Source of the DNA: an uncultured Bradyrhizobium sp.
Lineage (GTDB): Bacteria; Pseudomonadota; Alphaproteobacteria; Rhizobiales; Xanthobacteraceae
Length of the DNA: 64,000 nucleotides
Direction: 5' to 3'
NCBI RefSeq assembly: GCF_947648125.1
Contig: NZ_CANSMR010000031.1
Span: 20,390-84,389, forward strand
The notes under the pieces are model-generated. The model was given only the letters and a program-made list of their open reading frames with translations. It was not told the origin of the DNA and searched no databases. The position numbers and the translations under genes were made by a program. Of the stretch, positions 20,704 through 29,824 are shown piece by piece (position 1 is the first letter of the stretch; each line of letters begins with the position of its first letter).

Positions 20704-21572
20704 GCGCGGCGGTTGACCACCAGCACCGCGGCGGCGCAGGCCGCCATGCCGGCCATAGCGACGTAGTCCAGCCGCTCGCCGAACAGCACATAGGCCATCA
20801 GCGCGGTCACCGCCGGCACCAGATAGAACAGGCTCGCGACCGAGGTCGCGGCATGATGACGGATCAGCCAGTACAATAGCCCAATCGAGCCGATCGACAG
20901 CGCGAACACCAGCCAGGCGATCGCCAGCACGAACTCGCTGGTCCAGTGCACGACGTTGGTCTCGAACAGCCAGGCGCCGATGCCGAAGAAGATCGTCACC
21001 GCGATGTACTGCAGCAGATTGCCGGCGCGCCAATCGATCCGGTTGCAGTAGCGGCGTTGGTACAGCGTGCCAAGCGTGATGCTGATCAGCGAGACGCCGG
21101 AGGCAAGCCAGCCCCATCCCGCATCGCCCGTCATCGGTCGGTTGTGCAGGATCAGCACGACCCCGGCGAGGCCGAGCACCAGCCCGCCCCATTGCAGCGG
21201 CGTGACGCGCTCGCCGAGCCAGCGGTTGGCGATGGTCGAGGTCAGGATCGGCTGCAGGCCCGGGATCAGCGCCGAGAGCCCTGCGGGAATCGAATGCGCG
21301 ATCGCAATCGCGGTGCCGCCAAGATAGAAGCCGTGCACCAGGATGCCGGCCGCCGCACTGTGGAAAACACCTGTCCGGTCCGGCCATTTCGGCCGTACGA
21401 CCGCGGCGATCACAGCCATCACCACCACCACGAACGCCATCCGGATCGCGAGATAGGTCAGCGGCTCCGCATTGTTGATGACATATTTGGTGCCGATGAA
21501 TCCCGTGCTCCACAGCACGACAAAGATCGCCGGCGCCAGACGAGCGGCAGTTTCCTCGAAGCTCTTGTTCAT
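20700..21572 (-). CDS. EamA/DMT-family transporter
   Basis: A 290-residue inner-membrane protein with about ten hydrophobic helices in two EamA repeats (first about 10-140, second about 150-288). The start APAIFVVLWSTGFIGTKY and the repeat end LGLAGVVLILHNRP are characteristic of the RhaT/DMT superfamily. These transporters export metabolites or amino acids; the substrate cannot be inferred here. No regulator is adjacent. Confidence 0.88.
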   Translation of the reverse strand: MNKSFEETAARLAPAIFVVLWSTGFIGTKYVINNAEPLTYLAIRMAFVVVVMAVIAAVVRPKWPDRTGVFHSAAAGILVHGFYLGGTAIAIAHSIPAGLSALIPGLQPILTSTIANRWLGERVTPLQWGGLVLGLAGVVLILHNRPMTGDAGWGWLASGVSLISITLGTLYQRRYCNRIDWRAGNLLQYIAVTIFFGIGAWLFETNVVHWTSEFVLAIAWLVFALSIGSIGLLYWLIRHHAATSVASLFYLVPAVTALMAYVLFGERLDYVAMAGMAACAAAVLVVNRRA

Positions 21573-22132
21573 TGCAGGCCGTCATTGCCTGAAGAAGGGG
21601 CAACCGGCAATCGCGAATTTTCTATGTGTCGCCGGGCTGGCACCCCAGGCACACTGTCGTCCCTGCGAAAGCAGGACCCATACTCCGCGGCGAATGTCGT
21701 GAAAGGGACTCGTCGTTCCAGCGACCTTCAACGTTGACCATCGGTGGTTATGGGTCCCTGCTTTCGCAGGGACGACACTGAACGTGTTGCACCGTCTGCG
21801 AGTCACACACTCGCATTCTCACGACATGATCTGCCCGAGCTTTGCATCTCGTTCAGCCCCGTCGGGCTGCTTTGTCCGTGAGACCACTCCGACTTTGCAG
21901 ACGCTCGCGGCCCCAATGCCCGTTCGCTGCAATCACGACCATTTGTCCTCAGGGATGCCATGCGCGTTTGTCGGATGCGGCCCCCTGTCCTCGCAGATAC
22001 GCTTTCTGAACAATGTCGCAGCCATCGGCCGCGGCGCGTTCCGGATAGTACCGGCATTGCCGTCACCTAATACCGGCAGCCAGGAACACTGGACAAGAAG
22101 AACCGGCCACGGGCCGGACAAGAAGAAAAACA
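21573..22132. other. 560-bp intergenic region with one repeat element
   Basis: No convincing gene. It contains the palindromic element at 21655-21777. The remaining sequence to 22132 has several short stop-interrupted frames and resembles decayed repeat sequence. The last 60 bases contain two copies of GACAAGAAGAA just before the start of the YkgJ-like gene. Confidence 0.5.
21655..21777. repeat. Palindromic intergenic repeat with 28-29 bp inverted arms
   Basis: The left arm begins TGTCGTCCCTGCGAAAGCAG and ends ACCCATA. The right arm from 21749 is its reverse complement except for one extra G. Each arm also folds on itself (CCTGC GAAA GCAGG). The about 66 bases between arms are not coding. 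The form fits a non-autonomous short repeat (MITE- or REP-like) dispersed in bradyrhizobial genomes; only this copy is in the window. Confidence 0.75.
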
Positions 22133-22963
22133 ATGGACCAAGTGGCGTTGGTCGTCGTTCGGGCGGTCGAGAGCGGCGCGACGACGACAAAAGATATTAT
22201 CGGCGTGACCAGGCTGTCCCGCCTCAAGGTCGAGCGTGCACTGGGCGCGCTGGAGAAGCAGAAGCTGCTCGTTCGCGAACGACAAGGCTCGTGGGCCCTC
22301 GGCTTTCCCGTGGCCCCGACGGTCAGACAATGCGGATCATGCACCCTGTGCTGCAAGGTGCTTGAAGTCACCGACCTCGGCAAACCGGTCAACACGGTCT
22401 GCAATCACATCCTGGCGGGCGGCGGCTGCGAAATCTACCACGAGCGTCCCCGGCAGTGCCGTTCATTCAGCTGCGCCTGGCTGCAAGGCCATCTCGATGA
22501 TGACTGGTTTCCCGAGACCGCGGGCATGGTGCCGCATTTCGGACTCGATACACTCAATGTGCAGGTTGACCTCGATGATCCCGGGCGCTGGCGCGAGGAG
22601 CCCTATTTCAGCAAGTTGTGCGAACTGTCGCTGAAGGGCCTCAGGGTGAGTGAAGGGCGGCCGTATGCCACCCTCGTCATCGTCGGTCACGACCGCTATT
22701 TGTTGCTCGGGCGGACCATCGTGCCCGATCCGACGCTGTTCGGCACCGCCTTCGTGCCGATCACGCTCGATACCTTCCGCTACTGGAAGGCCAGGTCGCT
22801 CGAGCATCTGCAACGGCTGAACGATCGCGTCATGGAGATCCACCGCATCCAGCAGGAATTCGGCTATTGCGCCATCCCTGACGACGACGACGATCCCTCC
22901 CCGCCTTACCGGCCGGCTCTTCTCCAGCGCTCGAAGGAACTGGGCGTGATACGCACGACGTGA
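22133..22963 (+). CDS. YkgJ-family cysteine-cluster protein fused to an N-terminal winged-helix-like domain
   Basis: A 276-residue protein. Residues 1-60 look like a helix-turn-helix of MarR/winged type (ATTTKDIIGVTRLSRLKVER, then RERQGSWAL). Residues 65-115 form the YkgJ cluster (RQCGSCTLCCK, then VCNHI, then GCEIYHERPRQCRSFSC), with eight cysteines in the pattern expected to bind an Fe-S cluster or zinc. The C-terminal half has no recognised fold and ends in an acidic run (DDDDDPSPP). The joining of a putative DNA-binding domain to a metal-cluster domain suggests a metal- or redox-responsive regulator, but this is inference. Confidence 0.78.
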   Translation: MDQVALVVVRAVESGATTTKDIIGVTRLSRLKVERALGALEKQKLLVRERQGSWALGFPVAPTVRQCGSCTLCCKVLEVTDLGKPVNTVCNHILAGGGCEIYHERPRQCRSFSCAWLQGHLDDDWFPETAGMVPHFGLDTLNVQVDLDDPGRWREEPYFSKLCELSLKGLRVSEGRPYATLVIVGHDRYLLLGRTIVPDPTLFGTAFVPITLDTFRYWKARSLEHLQRLNDRVMEIHRIQQEFGYCAIPDDDDDPSPPYRPALLQRSKELGVIRTT

Positions 22964-23022
22964 CGGCATCCGGACACGGCACAGGTGAACTCGCCGGTTC
23001 GAGAAACAAGCGGCTGTGAACG

Positions 23023-24576
23023 TCAACCGGTGAAACCCGCCTTGCGCAATCCATCGAGGAAATGTTCGCGGTCGGAGGGATTGCGATACCGTTCGGCTCT
23101 GGCCTGGGCCAGGTCGAGAGTTCTCGCGGGCGCGGTATTGCCAATCGCATTCAGTTCACGACACCGTTGGCTGACGAACGCGTCAGCCTCGGCCTGCGCC
23201 TCGCCAAGTCGCCCCATCTGCGCATAGCAGGCTGCAAGGAGGCCGTGCGACCACCTGTCGAACGACCGCGCCTCCATCACCGCCTTGACCGCCTGCTCGT
23301 ACTCGCGCCCTGAATAGAGGGCAAGCGCGTGATACCAGTGGTACAGGTTGGGCGGAAACGGATTGAGCCGCTTGGCTGTCCCGATCCACATCAGCGCCTC
23401 GCGCCACCGTCCCCAGTAGACGAGGATGTTGGCGAAAACGGCGGCGACGTCGGCATCATTTGGATTGAGCGCGAGCGCGCGGCTGAAATGGATTTCGGCC
23501 TTGGCGTCATCTTTCAGCAGGAACAGCAACTGAGCGAAGACGCCATGAGACCAGGCGTCGCCGTCCTCGATATCGAGCGCGTTCTCGATCTCGCTCCGCG
23601 CCTCGTCCAGAGTTGCGGTGGTGGGTGATTCGAGAAACACGTCACAGACGATGGTCCAGGCGATGTTGACGTGGGCGCGGGCATATTGCGGGTCAAGCGC
23701 GACGGCGCTTCGAAAATAGTCCCTGGCCTGCGCCATGGCATTCACGGTCAGCTGACGCCATCGCTCGTTTCCGAGTAAGACCAGATCATAGGCGGAAATG
23801 CTGGAGGTCGGCTTGCGTCTGGCGACTTCCCGGCCGGCATCCTCCACCCGGCCCGGCAGCGCCGCGACGATCGCCCGTACAATCTCGTCCTGCAGAGCAA
23901 AGATGTCATCGAGATCGCGGTCGTAGCGCTCGGTCCAGAGATTGTAGCCGCTCGCAGCATCGAGCAGCTGAATGGTCACCCGCACATGGCTGCCGATCTT
24001 GCGCACACTCCCTTCGGCCACGTAGCGGACGCCGAGCTCGCGGCCGACCCGTTTGATCTCGGGCGTCTTGCCCTTGTAGGCGAAGCTGGAGTGACGGGCG
24101 ACGACGAACAGTGACCTGAACCGCGACAGTTCGGCGATGATGTCTCCCGTGATCCCGTCGGAAAAATATTCCTGCGCGGGATCGCCGCTCAGATTCGACA
24201 ATGGAAGCACCGCGAGCGACAGCGCCGGCGCGGGTGATAGAGGAGAGCTCGGCCCGGATACCGTCGCAACCGGGGGACCAACGTAGCGATAGCCGCGACG
24301 CGGCAGCGTCTCGATCCAGGTCGCGCCTCCGTCGATGTCGGCAAATGCCCTGCGCAAGGCGGCGATCTGCACGGTCAGGTTGCTCTCCTCGATCGCAAGC
24401 CCCGGCCACGCCGCCTCCATCAACGCATCTTTGGAAACCAGCGATCCGGCCCGCTCGACAAGCAGCCGAAGCAGCACCACCGCGCGCTGTCCGAGCGCGA
24501 CCGGTTCGGACTCCCGGAATAGCATCTCGGCCCCGGTGTCGAGGCGGAAGGGACCGAATTCGTGGATCGTCGTCAT
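23023..24576 (-). CDS. Winged-helix (OmpR/CadC-type) regulator with periplasmic-TolB-like and TPR domains
   Basis: A 517-residue transcription factor-like protein. The N-terminal DNA-binding domain (about 1-95; FGPFRLDTGAEMLFRESEPV, WIETLPRRGYRYVG) is of the OmpR C-terminal class. A TolB-N-like segment follows (about 115-260; LAVLPLSNLSGDPAQEYF, GVRYVAEGSVRKIG), then TPR-type helical repeats to the end (ALDPQYARAHVNIAW, ALNPNDADVAAVFANILVYW). No transmembrane helix separates the parts, unlike CadC. It is divergent from the acyl-CoA-dehydrogenase-like/GNAT pair with 103 bases between starts, so that operon is its likely target. Confidence 0.82.
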   Translation of the reverse strand: MTTIHEFGPFRLDTGAEMLFRESEPVALGQRAVVLLRLLVERAGSLVSKDALMEAAWPGLAIEESNLTVQIAALRRAFADIDGGATWIETLPRRGYRYVGPPVATVSGPSSPLSPAPALSLAVLPLSNLSGDPAQEYFSDGITGDIIAELSRFRSLFVVARHSSFAYKGKTPEIKRVGRELGVRYVAEGSVRKIGSHVRVTIQLLDAASGYNLWTERYDRDLDDIFALQDEIVRAIVAALPGRVEDAGREVARRKPTSSISAYDLVLLGNERWRQLTVNAMAQARDYFRSAVALDPQYARAHVNIAWTIVCDVFLESPTTATLDEARSEIENALDIEDGDAWSHGVFAQLLFLLKDDAKAEIHFSRALALNPNDADVAAVFANILVYWGRWREALMWIGTAKRLNPFPPNLYHWYHALALYSGREYEQAVKAVMEARSFDRWSHGLLAACYAQMGRLGEAQAEADAFVSQRCRELNAIGNTAPARTLDLAQARAERYRNPSDREHFLDGLRKAGFTG

Positions 24577-24679
24577 GGCTCCGGAGACTACATTTTTTGC
24601 AACTTTTTCGGAACGGATTCAGGACCTCGGGAAAGCGGACGATCAGGCTGCAGCGGAGCTGAACCTCGAGGAGAACCCG

Positions 24680-25888
24680 ATGCGCGATCCAGGCCATGCG
24701 GCGAAAGCGGACGGTCCGACGGCCCGTCCCGCTCCGGAAGTGAATGCCGGTGACCCCGCCCACGTTTGCCGCATGCTCGAGGCCGTCCAGGCGCTGGCCC
24801 CGCTCATCGCTGCGCAGCGCAACGCGTTCGACAGCGGACGGCGGTTGCCAGACACGGTTTTCGCCGGGCTGGCGGACGCCGGCCTGTTCCGCCTGTGGCT
24901 GCCACAAGCGCTCGGCGGACCCGAACTGTCTCCCTTCGCGTTCATGCGCGTCGTCGAAGCCGCGTCGGCGCTCGATGGCTCCGTCGGCTGGCTGGTCGGC
25001 AATGGCGCCGGCATGAGCCGGATCGGCGGCTACCTCGATGAGGCCGTCGCACGTGAGTGGTATGCCGACCCGCGCGCCTTTGTCGCAAGCGCAACCGGCG
25101 CGGTCGGCACGGCGACCGCCGTCGCAGGCGGCTATCGCCTTTCCGGGCGCTGGCCGTTCGGCAGCGGCGCGCATCATGCGACGCGCTTCATGGCACTGGC
25201 CAGCGTCAGGCCCGACGATCCGGCTTCGCCGCTGCTCTGCTGCTATCTCGGGCGGGCGGATGTCACCATCCTCGACAACTGGCATGTGTCCGGACTGCGC
25301 GGCACCGGCAGTTGCGATTTCGAGGCGCGGGATATCTTCGTGCCGGCCGCTCACGCCCATCCCTTTCTCGGGCTGCAACCGACCCAGCCCGGACTGCTCT
25401 ATCGCATGCCGCCGTCATCGGTGTTCGCGTGGAGCATCTGCGGGGTGCCGCTCGGCATCGCGTCCGGCGCCATGACCTCGTTCACGGAGCTCGCCAAAGG
25501 CCGCTCCGGAAACCGAACCGCGCTCCGCGATCGCGAAATCGTTCAGGCAACGGTCGGGCGGACCAGAGCGATGCTTCGCGCCGCCCGTGCGCTTCTGATC
25601 GATGCCATGACCGAATTGATGGCCGCAACCGACACGGGCGGCCAACGGCTGGTGGAGGCACGCGCGGATATCCGGATCGCCAACGCACATGCGGCGGAGA
25701 CTGCGACGTCCGTCACCGAGATGCTGGCCGCCAGCGCGGGCGCCGTCGCCATCTTCGAGACCTGCGCCCTGGAGCGTGCGGTCGGCGATGTGCGCGCCGC
25801 CGCGAAGCATGTCGCAATGAGTCCGAACAATTACGTCACCGCCGGCCGGCTGGCGCTTGGGCTCGATCCCGGCACGGCGAGGTTTTGA
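24680..25888 (+). CDS. Acyl-CoA dehydrogenase-fold flavoprotein (possible monooxygenase or hydroxylase)
   Basis: A 402-residue protein of the acyl-CoA dehydrogenase/flavin-dependent monooxygenase superfamily. It has an N-terminal helical domain (FAGLADAGLFRLWLPQALGG), a middle beta domain (GTATAVAGGYRLSGRWPFGSG) and a C-terminal four-helix domain (about 245-400). The WPFGSG and DNWHVSGLRGTGSCDF segments resemble the HsaA/DszC-type group more than true beta-oxidation dehydrogenases, and the usual catalytic Glu motif is not obvious. The ATG is chosen because GAGGAGAACC precedes it; upstream in-frame codons overlap the divergent promoter. It is followed after 29 bases by a GNAT gene. Confidence 0.78.
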   Translation: MRDPGHAAKADGPTARPAPEVNAGDPAHVCRMLEAVQALAPLIAAQRNAFDSGRRLPDTVFAGLADAGLFRLWLPQALGGPELSPFAFMRVVEAASALDGSVGWLVGNGAGMSRIGGYLDEAVAREWYADPRAFVASATGAVGTATAVAGGYRLSGRWPFGSGAHHATRFMALASVRPDDPASPLLCCYLGRADVTILDNWHVSGLRGTGSCDFEARDIFVPAAHAHPFLGLQPTQPGLLYRMPPSSVFAWSICGVPLGIASGAMTSFTELAKGRSGNRTALRDREIVQATVGRTRAMLRAARALLIDAMTELMAATDTGGQRLVEARADIRIANAHAAETATSVTEMLAASAGAVAIFETCALERAVGDVRAAAKHVAMSPNNYVTAGRLALGLDPGTARF

Positions 25889-25917
25889 CCGTTATCCAGC
25901 CACCAACGGAGCTGCCC

Positions 25918-26820
25918 ATGTCAGTGGTCTGCCGGCCGGCACGCGCGCAGGATCTGGAATTCGCCGACGCCCTCGTCGTCTCCAGCATCAACGATCTCAC
26001 GGAACGGCACGGCTTCGGCCCGACGGCGGTTTCGTCTCCGCCTAATTTCCAATTGTTTTGCATGAAGGACGATGCCGATGGCCTCTGGGTGGCGGAGGAG
26101 AATGAGCGGATCCTCGGCTTCGCCTGGAGCTGGGTCTGCGGCGACATGTGGTTTCTGGCGCAGCTGTTCGTGTCGCCCGATCAGCAGGGGCGGAGCATCG
26201 GCAACGAACTGATCAAGCGGACCATCGAGCACGCCGGGAAATCGGGCGCGTCCAACAGGGTGCTCATCACCTTCAGCTTCAACATGGTATCGCAGGGGCT
26301 CTACATCCGTCACGGACTGCTTCCGCGATTTCCCATCTACAGTGTCAGTGCGTCGCGCGAGCAGCTGATCGGTCATTTGCATGGTCCGCGATACGCCGTC
26401 ACGCCGCTCAAGCCAGAGGCCTCGACCCTGCGCCGCCTCGCGCAAGCGGACGAGTGGGTCCTTGGCGTCTCGCGCGAAAAGCATCATCGCTATCTGATCG
26501 ACGGCGGCGCGGCGACCGGGTTCAATCTCCACGACGGAAACGACTGGATCGGCTACGCCTACGTGGACGCCGGTGGTCATATCGGACCGCTCGCAGTCAT
26601 GGAGCCGGACGCGGTCGCTCCCGCCTTGAGAACGGCGCTGTACCTGGCGGCCGGGAGCGGCGCGTCACGGATATCGGCATTCCTGCCTGGTGCGAGCAAG
26701 GCGGCGCTTGATACCGCGATGACGCACGGAATGCGGATCAAGTGTCCCATGCTGCTGATGTCGTCGCGAGAATTCGGCAATTGGGCCCAGTACCTGCCGC
26801 GCAATCCGGGTTTCATGTGA
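25918..26820 (+). CDS. GNAT-family N-acetyltransferase, two-domain
   Basis: About 300 residues. The N-terminal GNAT domain (about 1-150) has the acetyl-CoA-binding segment LFVSPDQQGRSIGNELIKR and the beta-strand FLAQL before it. The C-terminal half (about 165-300) looks like a second, degenerate GNAT fold (WIGYAYVDAGGHIGPLAVM) with an intact-looking VMEPDAV region. It shares an operon with the flavoprotein gene upstream (29-bp gap). Substrate unknown. Joint position with the flavoprotein and the TPR regulator suggests a small catabolic or detoxification locus. Confidence 0.8.
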   Translation: MSVVCRPARAQDLEFADALVVSSINDLTERHGFGPTAVSSPPNFQLFCMKDDADGLWVAEENERILGFAWSWVCGDMWFLAQLFVSPDQQGRSIGNELIKRTIEHAGKSGASNRVLITFSFNMVSQGLYIRHGLLPRFPIYSVSASREQLIGHLHGPRYAVTPLKPEASTLRRLAQADEWVLGVSREKHHRYLIDGGAATGFNLHDGNDWIGYAYVDAGGHIGPLAVMEPDAVAPALRTALYLAAGSGASRISAFLPGASKAALDTAMTHGMRIKCPMLLMSSREFGNWAQYLPRNPGFM

Positions 26821-26861
26821 CCCGCGCGGGTCTCGATTCGATCGTCGCATGGCGCCGATCG

Positions 26862-27242
26862 TCATCTGAGGTGATACTTCCTGCCGTTGGTGTTCGGGTC
26901 GGTATTGTCGCTTGTCGAGAACATCAAGGCCAGTCCGAAATAGCCCCAGCGATCGCGGTAAAGTCCAAATCGGCCGGCGCCCTGGTCGATGATCTCTTGC
27001 TGGGTGCTGTTCGCCGGGCCGAGAAGCCTGTCATCTTCATACAGTCGGGCCGTCTTGATGTCGCCATCCACGTATTTGACGGGGACGAGAAACGCGTGCC
27101 CCTGATAAAAGTGAAAGGTGCCGCGCAGAAGAAGTCTGTCGATCGGGCTCGCCGGAACCAGATAAAGCAATGCACTCGACGCCAGGGCAAAAAGCGTCGA
27201 TCCGATCACGATGCGCGTATTGGCGGATATCCTCAACGGCAC
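26862..27242 (-). CDS. Single-helix membrane/periplasmic hypothetical protein
   Basis: About 126 residues, starting at GTG (PLRISANTRIVIGSTLFALA) with GGGGAAA just upstream. One N-terminal membrane segment (about 12-31) is followed by a short soluble domain (YQGHAFLVPVKYVDGDIKTA, AGRFGLYRDRWGYFGLALMF). No known family. Convergent with the GNAT gene. Confidence 0.55.
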   Translation of the reverse strand: MPLRISANTRIVIGSTLFALASSALLYLVPASPIDRLLLRGTFHFYQGHAFLVPVKYVDGDIKTARLYEDDRLLGPANSTQQEIIDQGAGRFGLYRDRWGYFGLALMFSTSDNTDPNTNGRKYHLR

Positions 27243-27380
27243 TTTCCCCGGGCTTTTGCTTGCCAGGCGTCTCTGTAGCGCGCGGCTTCATCGCATACAA
27301 CCGACGGCCATCCGCCATCCCCTGTACGCGGCCGGTGCGGAAGCCGAATTGACAGGCCGCATGTCCGCACAGACCAAGCA

Positions 27381-28565
27381 TCAGATCGTTGACGCGCGTC
27401 CGGCGAAGTTGCCGAGAACGGCCATCAGCACGGTCGCGACGGCACAGCAGACGAGCGCGACCTCCCAGCCTCCAGTCGCATCGTGGGCAAGTCCGGCGAG
27501 CGGCGGGCCCGCAGCCGCGAGCGTGTAGCCGAGGCATTGCGCCATGCCCGACAGCGCGGCCGCCTGCTGGCTGTGCGCAGTCCTCAGGCTGACGAATGTC
27601 AGACCGAGGATGAAGGCAGCTCCCGCTCCGAAGCCGAACAGCGCGACCCATAGCATCGCGAGCGACGGAAGCTGCCACAAGCCGAGCAGCGCGACGCAGG
27701 TCGCGAGCGACACCGCGATCGCGATGCCTCGCTGATCCTTCATGCGCCGGACCATCGGACCGAGGATCAAGCCGGGAGCCGCCGTCGCCAATTGCGCGAC
27801 GCCATGCAGCGAGCCCGCCGCCGCTGCCGAATAACCTGCCTGCACGAGAATGGCGGGCAGCCATCCGACGATGATGTAGAACACCAGCGAGGTCAGGCCG
27901 AGAAAGCCGGTGACCTGCCAGGCGAGCGGCGAGTGCCAGATGCGCCCGCGATGCGACGGCGAACCATGCTCGATCGCCGGAGCCGAGTGCATCCCCAGCT
28001 GCGGAACCCAGGCGACCAGCGCCACCAATGGAAAGATCAGCGTGCTCGCGAGCGACAGGTGCCAGCTCGATCCGGGCAACAGGGCGAGCGGGATCGCCAC
28101 GACAGATGCGAGCGCTTGGGCCAATGCGGACGTGATCGCGTAGGCGCTCGTCAGGCTGGCGATGCGGGTCGGGAAGTCCCGCTTGAGCAGGCTCGGCAGC
28201 AGGACATTTGCAACAGCGATCCCGGCACCAATGGTGGCGGTGCCGACGAACAGCGCCCACACCGGACCGGACGAGCGCAGCGCGATCCCGGCCGCGATGA
28301 CCAGCAGCGCGCCGAACAGCGACCGCTCCATGCCGCACCTGCGCCCGAGGATGGCAGCAATTGGTGAAATCGCAGCGAACGCAAGCAAGGGCAGCGTCGT
28401 CAGGATCCCCGCCTCCGCCGCGCTGACCCCGCTGCTCTCGCGGATCATGCCGAGCATCGGCGCCACGCCGGTGATGGGCGCACGGAGCGCCGAGGCGATC
28501 AGCAGGATCCCCACGACCAGGAGCCCCTGCCCGCCCAACGTCCGCATCGGCGCAATCATCGTCAT
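27381..28565 (-). CDS. MFS exporter, CynX/NimT family
   Basis: A 394-residue twelve-helix major facilitator. The start LLVVGILLIASALRAPITGV and the characteristic LGRRCGMERSLFGALLVIAAG loop after helix 2 place it in the cyanate/nitroimidazole (CynX/NimT/YeaN) group. The E. coli NimT exports 2-nitroimidazole and is controlled by the divergent AraC regulator NimR. Here the gene diverges from an AraC-family gene with 112 bases between the starts, the same arrangement. Confidence 0.85.
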   Translation of the reverse strand: MTMIAPMRTLGGQGLLVVGILLIASALRAPITGVAPMLGMIRESSGVSAAEAGILTTLPLLAFAAISPIAAILGRRCGMERSLFGALLVIAAGIALRSSGPVWALFVGTATIGAGIAVANVLLPSLLKRDFPTRIASLTSAYAITSALAQALASVVAIPLALLPGSSWHLSLASTLIFPLVALVAWVPQLGMHSAPAIEHGSPSHRGRIWHSPLAWQVTGFLGLTSLVFYIIVGWLPAILVQAGYSAAAAGSLHGVAQLATAAPGLILGPMVRRMKDQRGIAIAVSLATCVALLGLWQLPSLAMLWVALFGFGAGAAFILGLTFVSLRTAHSQQAAALSGMAQCLGYTLAAAGPPLAGLAHDATGGWEVALVCCAVATVLMAVLGNFAGRASTI

Positions 28566-28677
28566 CGCATGCTCCCGGCTGTCCCACTCGCGGAAACTAT
28601 CGACTTGGCTGCCGGAAGAATTTACATATCTGCTCTATTGATCGCTAAATTCAGTCACTCGGGCTCTCAGCCTCGCT

Positions 28678-29487
28678 ATGGGTTTTCAGCTTCGCTATCC
28701 TTGGCCGGACCTCGACCCGGACGACGTCGCGGCCCCCGCCCTCGCCGTGCGCCTCGACATCACCGAGAACAAGGTCGAGGCGGCCGAGCATGCGCACCGC
28801 AAGGGACAGCTGGTGTTTGCGCTCGGCGGCAGCGTGATGTGCCGCGTTCCGAACGGACTGTGGATGGTGCCGCCGCATTGCGGCGTCTGGCTCCCCGGCG
28901 GCACGCGCCATACCAATATCGCAACCGCCAATGCGCGGATCTTCTTCGTCTTCATCGAGCCGGGTGCCGCCGAGCTGCCCGACCGCTGCTGCACGCTGTC
29001 GATCTCGCCGCTGCTCCGCGAGCTGATCGTCACGCTTTCGGATCGCATGCAGCATGATGTCGGCGATGCGACGCTCGTCGCGCAATTGCTGCTGAACGAA
29101 TTGCCGCGAATGCCGATCCAGCGGCTGCATCTGCCGATCTCAGGCGAACCGCGCCTGCGACGGATCGCGGCTGATCTCGCCGACGATCCATCCGATCGCA
29201 GCACGATGGCCCAATGGGCCTACCGTGTGGCCATGAGCGAAAGCAGCCTCGCGCGTCTCGTCCTGAGCGAAACCGGCCTGACGTTCGGCCGTTGGCGTCA
29301 GCAGCTGCATTTGATCGTCGCGCTGCGCGAGCTGTCGGCCGGTGTGAGCGTTCAGCAAGTCTCGACCGCGCTCGGTTATGAATCCGTCACGGCGTTCATC
29401 ACCATGTTCAAAAAGGCGCTGGGCAAGCCGCCGGCGAAATATCTCAGCGACATCGTGCAAGGCGGCGGTTCGGCCTTCGCGGCCTGA
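28678..29487 (+). CDS. AraC-family regulator, NimR-like
   Basis: A 269-residue protein. An N-terminal cupin-type sensing domain (about 15-120; EHAHRKGQLVFALGGSVMCR, HCGVWLPGGTRHTN) is followed by a C-terminal double helix-turn-helix (about 160-260; MSESSLARLVLSETGLTFG, VQQVSTALGYESVTAFITMFKKALGKPPA). The cupin-plus-AraC layout, length and divergent MFS neighbour match NimR/YeaM. It probably controls the adjacent exporter gene and itself. Confidence 0.87.
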   Translation: MGFQLRYPWPDLDPDDVAAPALAVRLDITENKVEAAEHAHRKGQLVFALGGSVMCRVPNGLWMVPPHCGVWLPGGTRHTNIATANARIFFVFIEPGAAELPDRCCTLSISPLLRELIVTLSDRMQHDVGDATLVAQLLLNELPRMPIQRLHLPISGEPRLRRIAADLADDPSDRSTMAQWAYRVAMSESSLARLVLSETGLTFGRWRQQLHLIVALRELSAGVSVQQVSTALGYESVTAFITMFKKALGKPPAKYLSDIVQGGGSAFAA

Positions 29488-29651
29488 AGGGCTCCGGCTT
29501 CGGTCCCGGCTGGCGAGGAAGGCCGCCGATCGGCGCCTACGGATCGCAAACGCGTGATTGGCGCAACCGATCGTTGCCTTCATTTGGGCATCTATGAGGA
29601 ACAAAGTTCCACGGCGGAGAGCAAAGGCGGCCGTCGCAGGGGGTGCCTGCA

Positions 29652-29780
29652 TTGACGTATCGATCCCACAGCAGCTGGCAGGACGTGGATCTGCGCAATC
29701 TCGTCCGGGTCATATCGGCCTGCACCCTCGGGCTCTGGGCATTTGCGGCCGGCCTCCTGATCGGGACCTTTCTGCTCTGA
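29652..29780 (+). CDS. Possible 42-residue single-helix membrane protein
   Basis: TTG start after AGGGGG. Residues TYRSHSSWQDVDLRNLVRVI are followed by a clean hydrophobic helix (SACTLGLWAFAAGLLIGTFLL) and the stop. The sharp polar-to-hydrophobic layout and ribosome-binding site support it; the TTG start is a weak point. No family recognised. Confidence 0.4.
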   Translation: MTYRSHSSWQDVDLRNLVRVISACTLGLWAFAAGLLIGTFLL

Positions 29781-29824
29781 TATGGACTTGGACTGGGCTT
29801 GGCCTGGCGGACCCGCCGCCCAGC

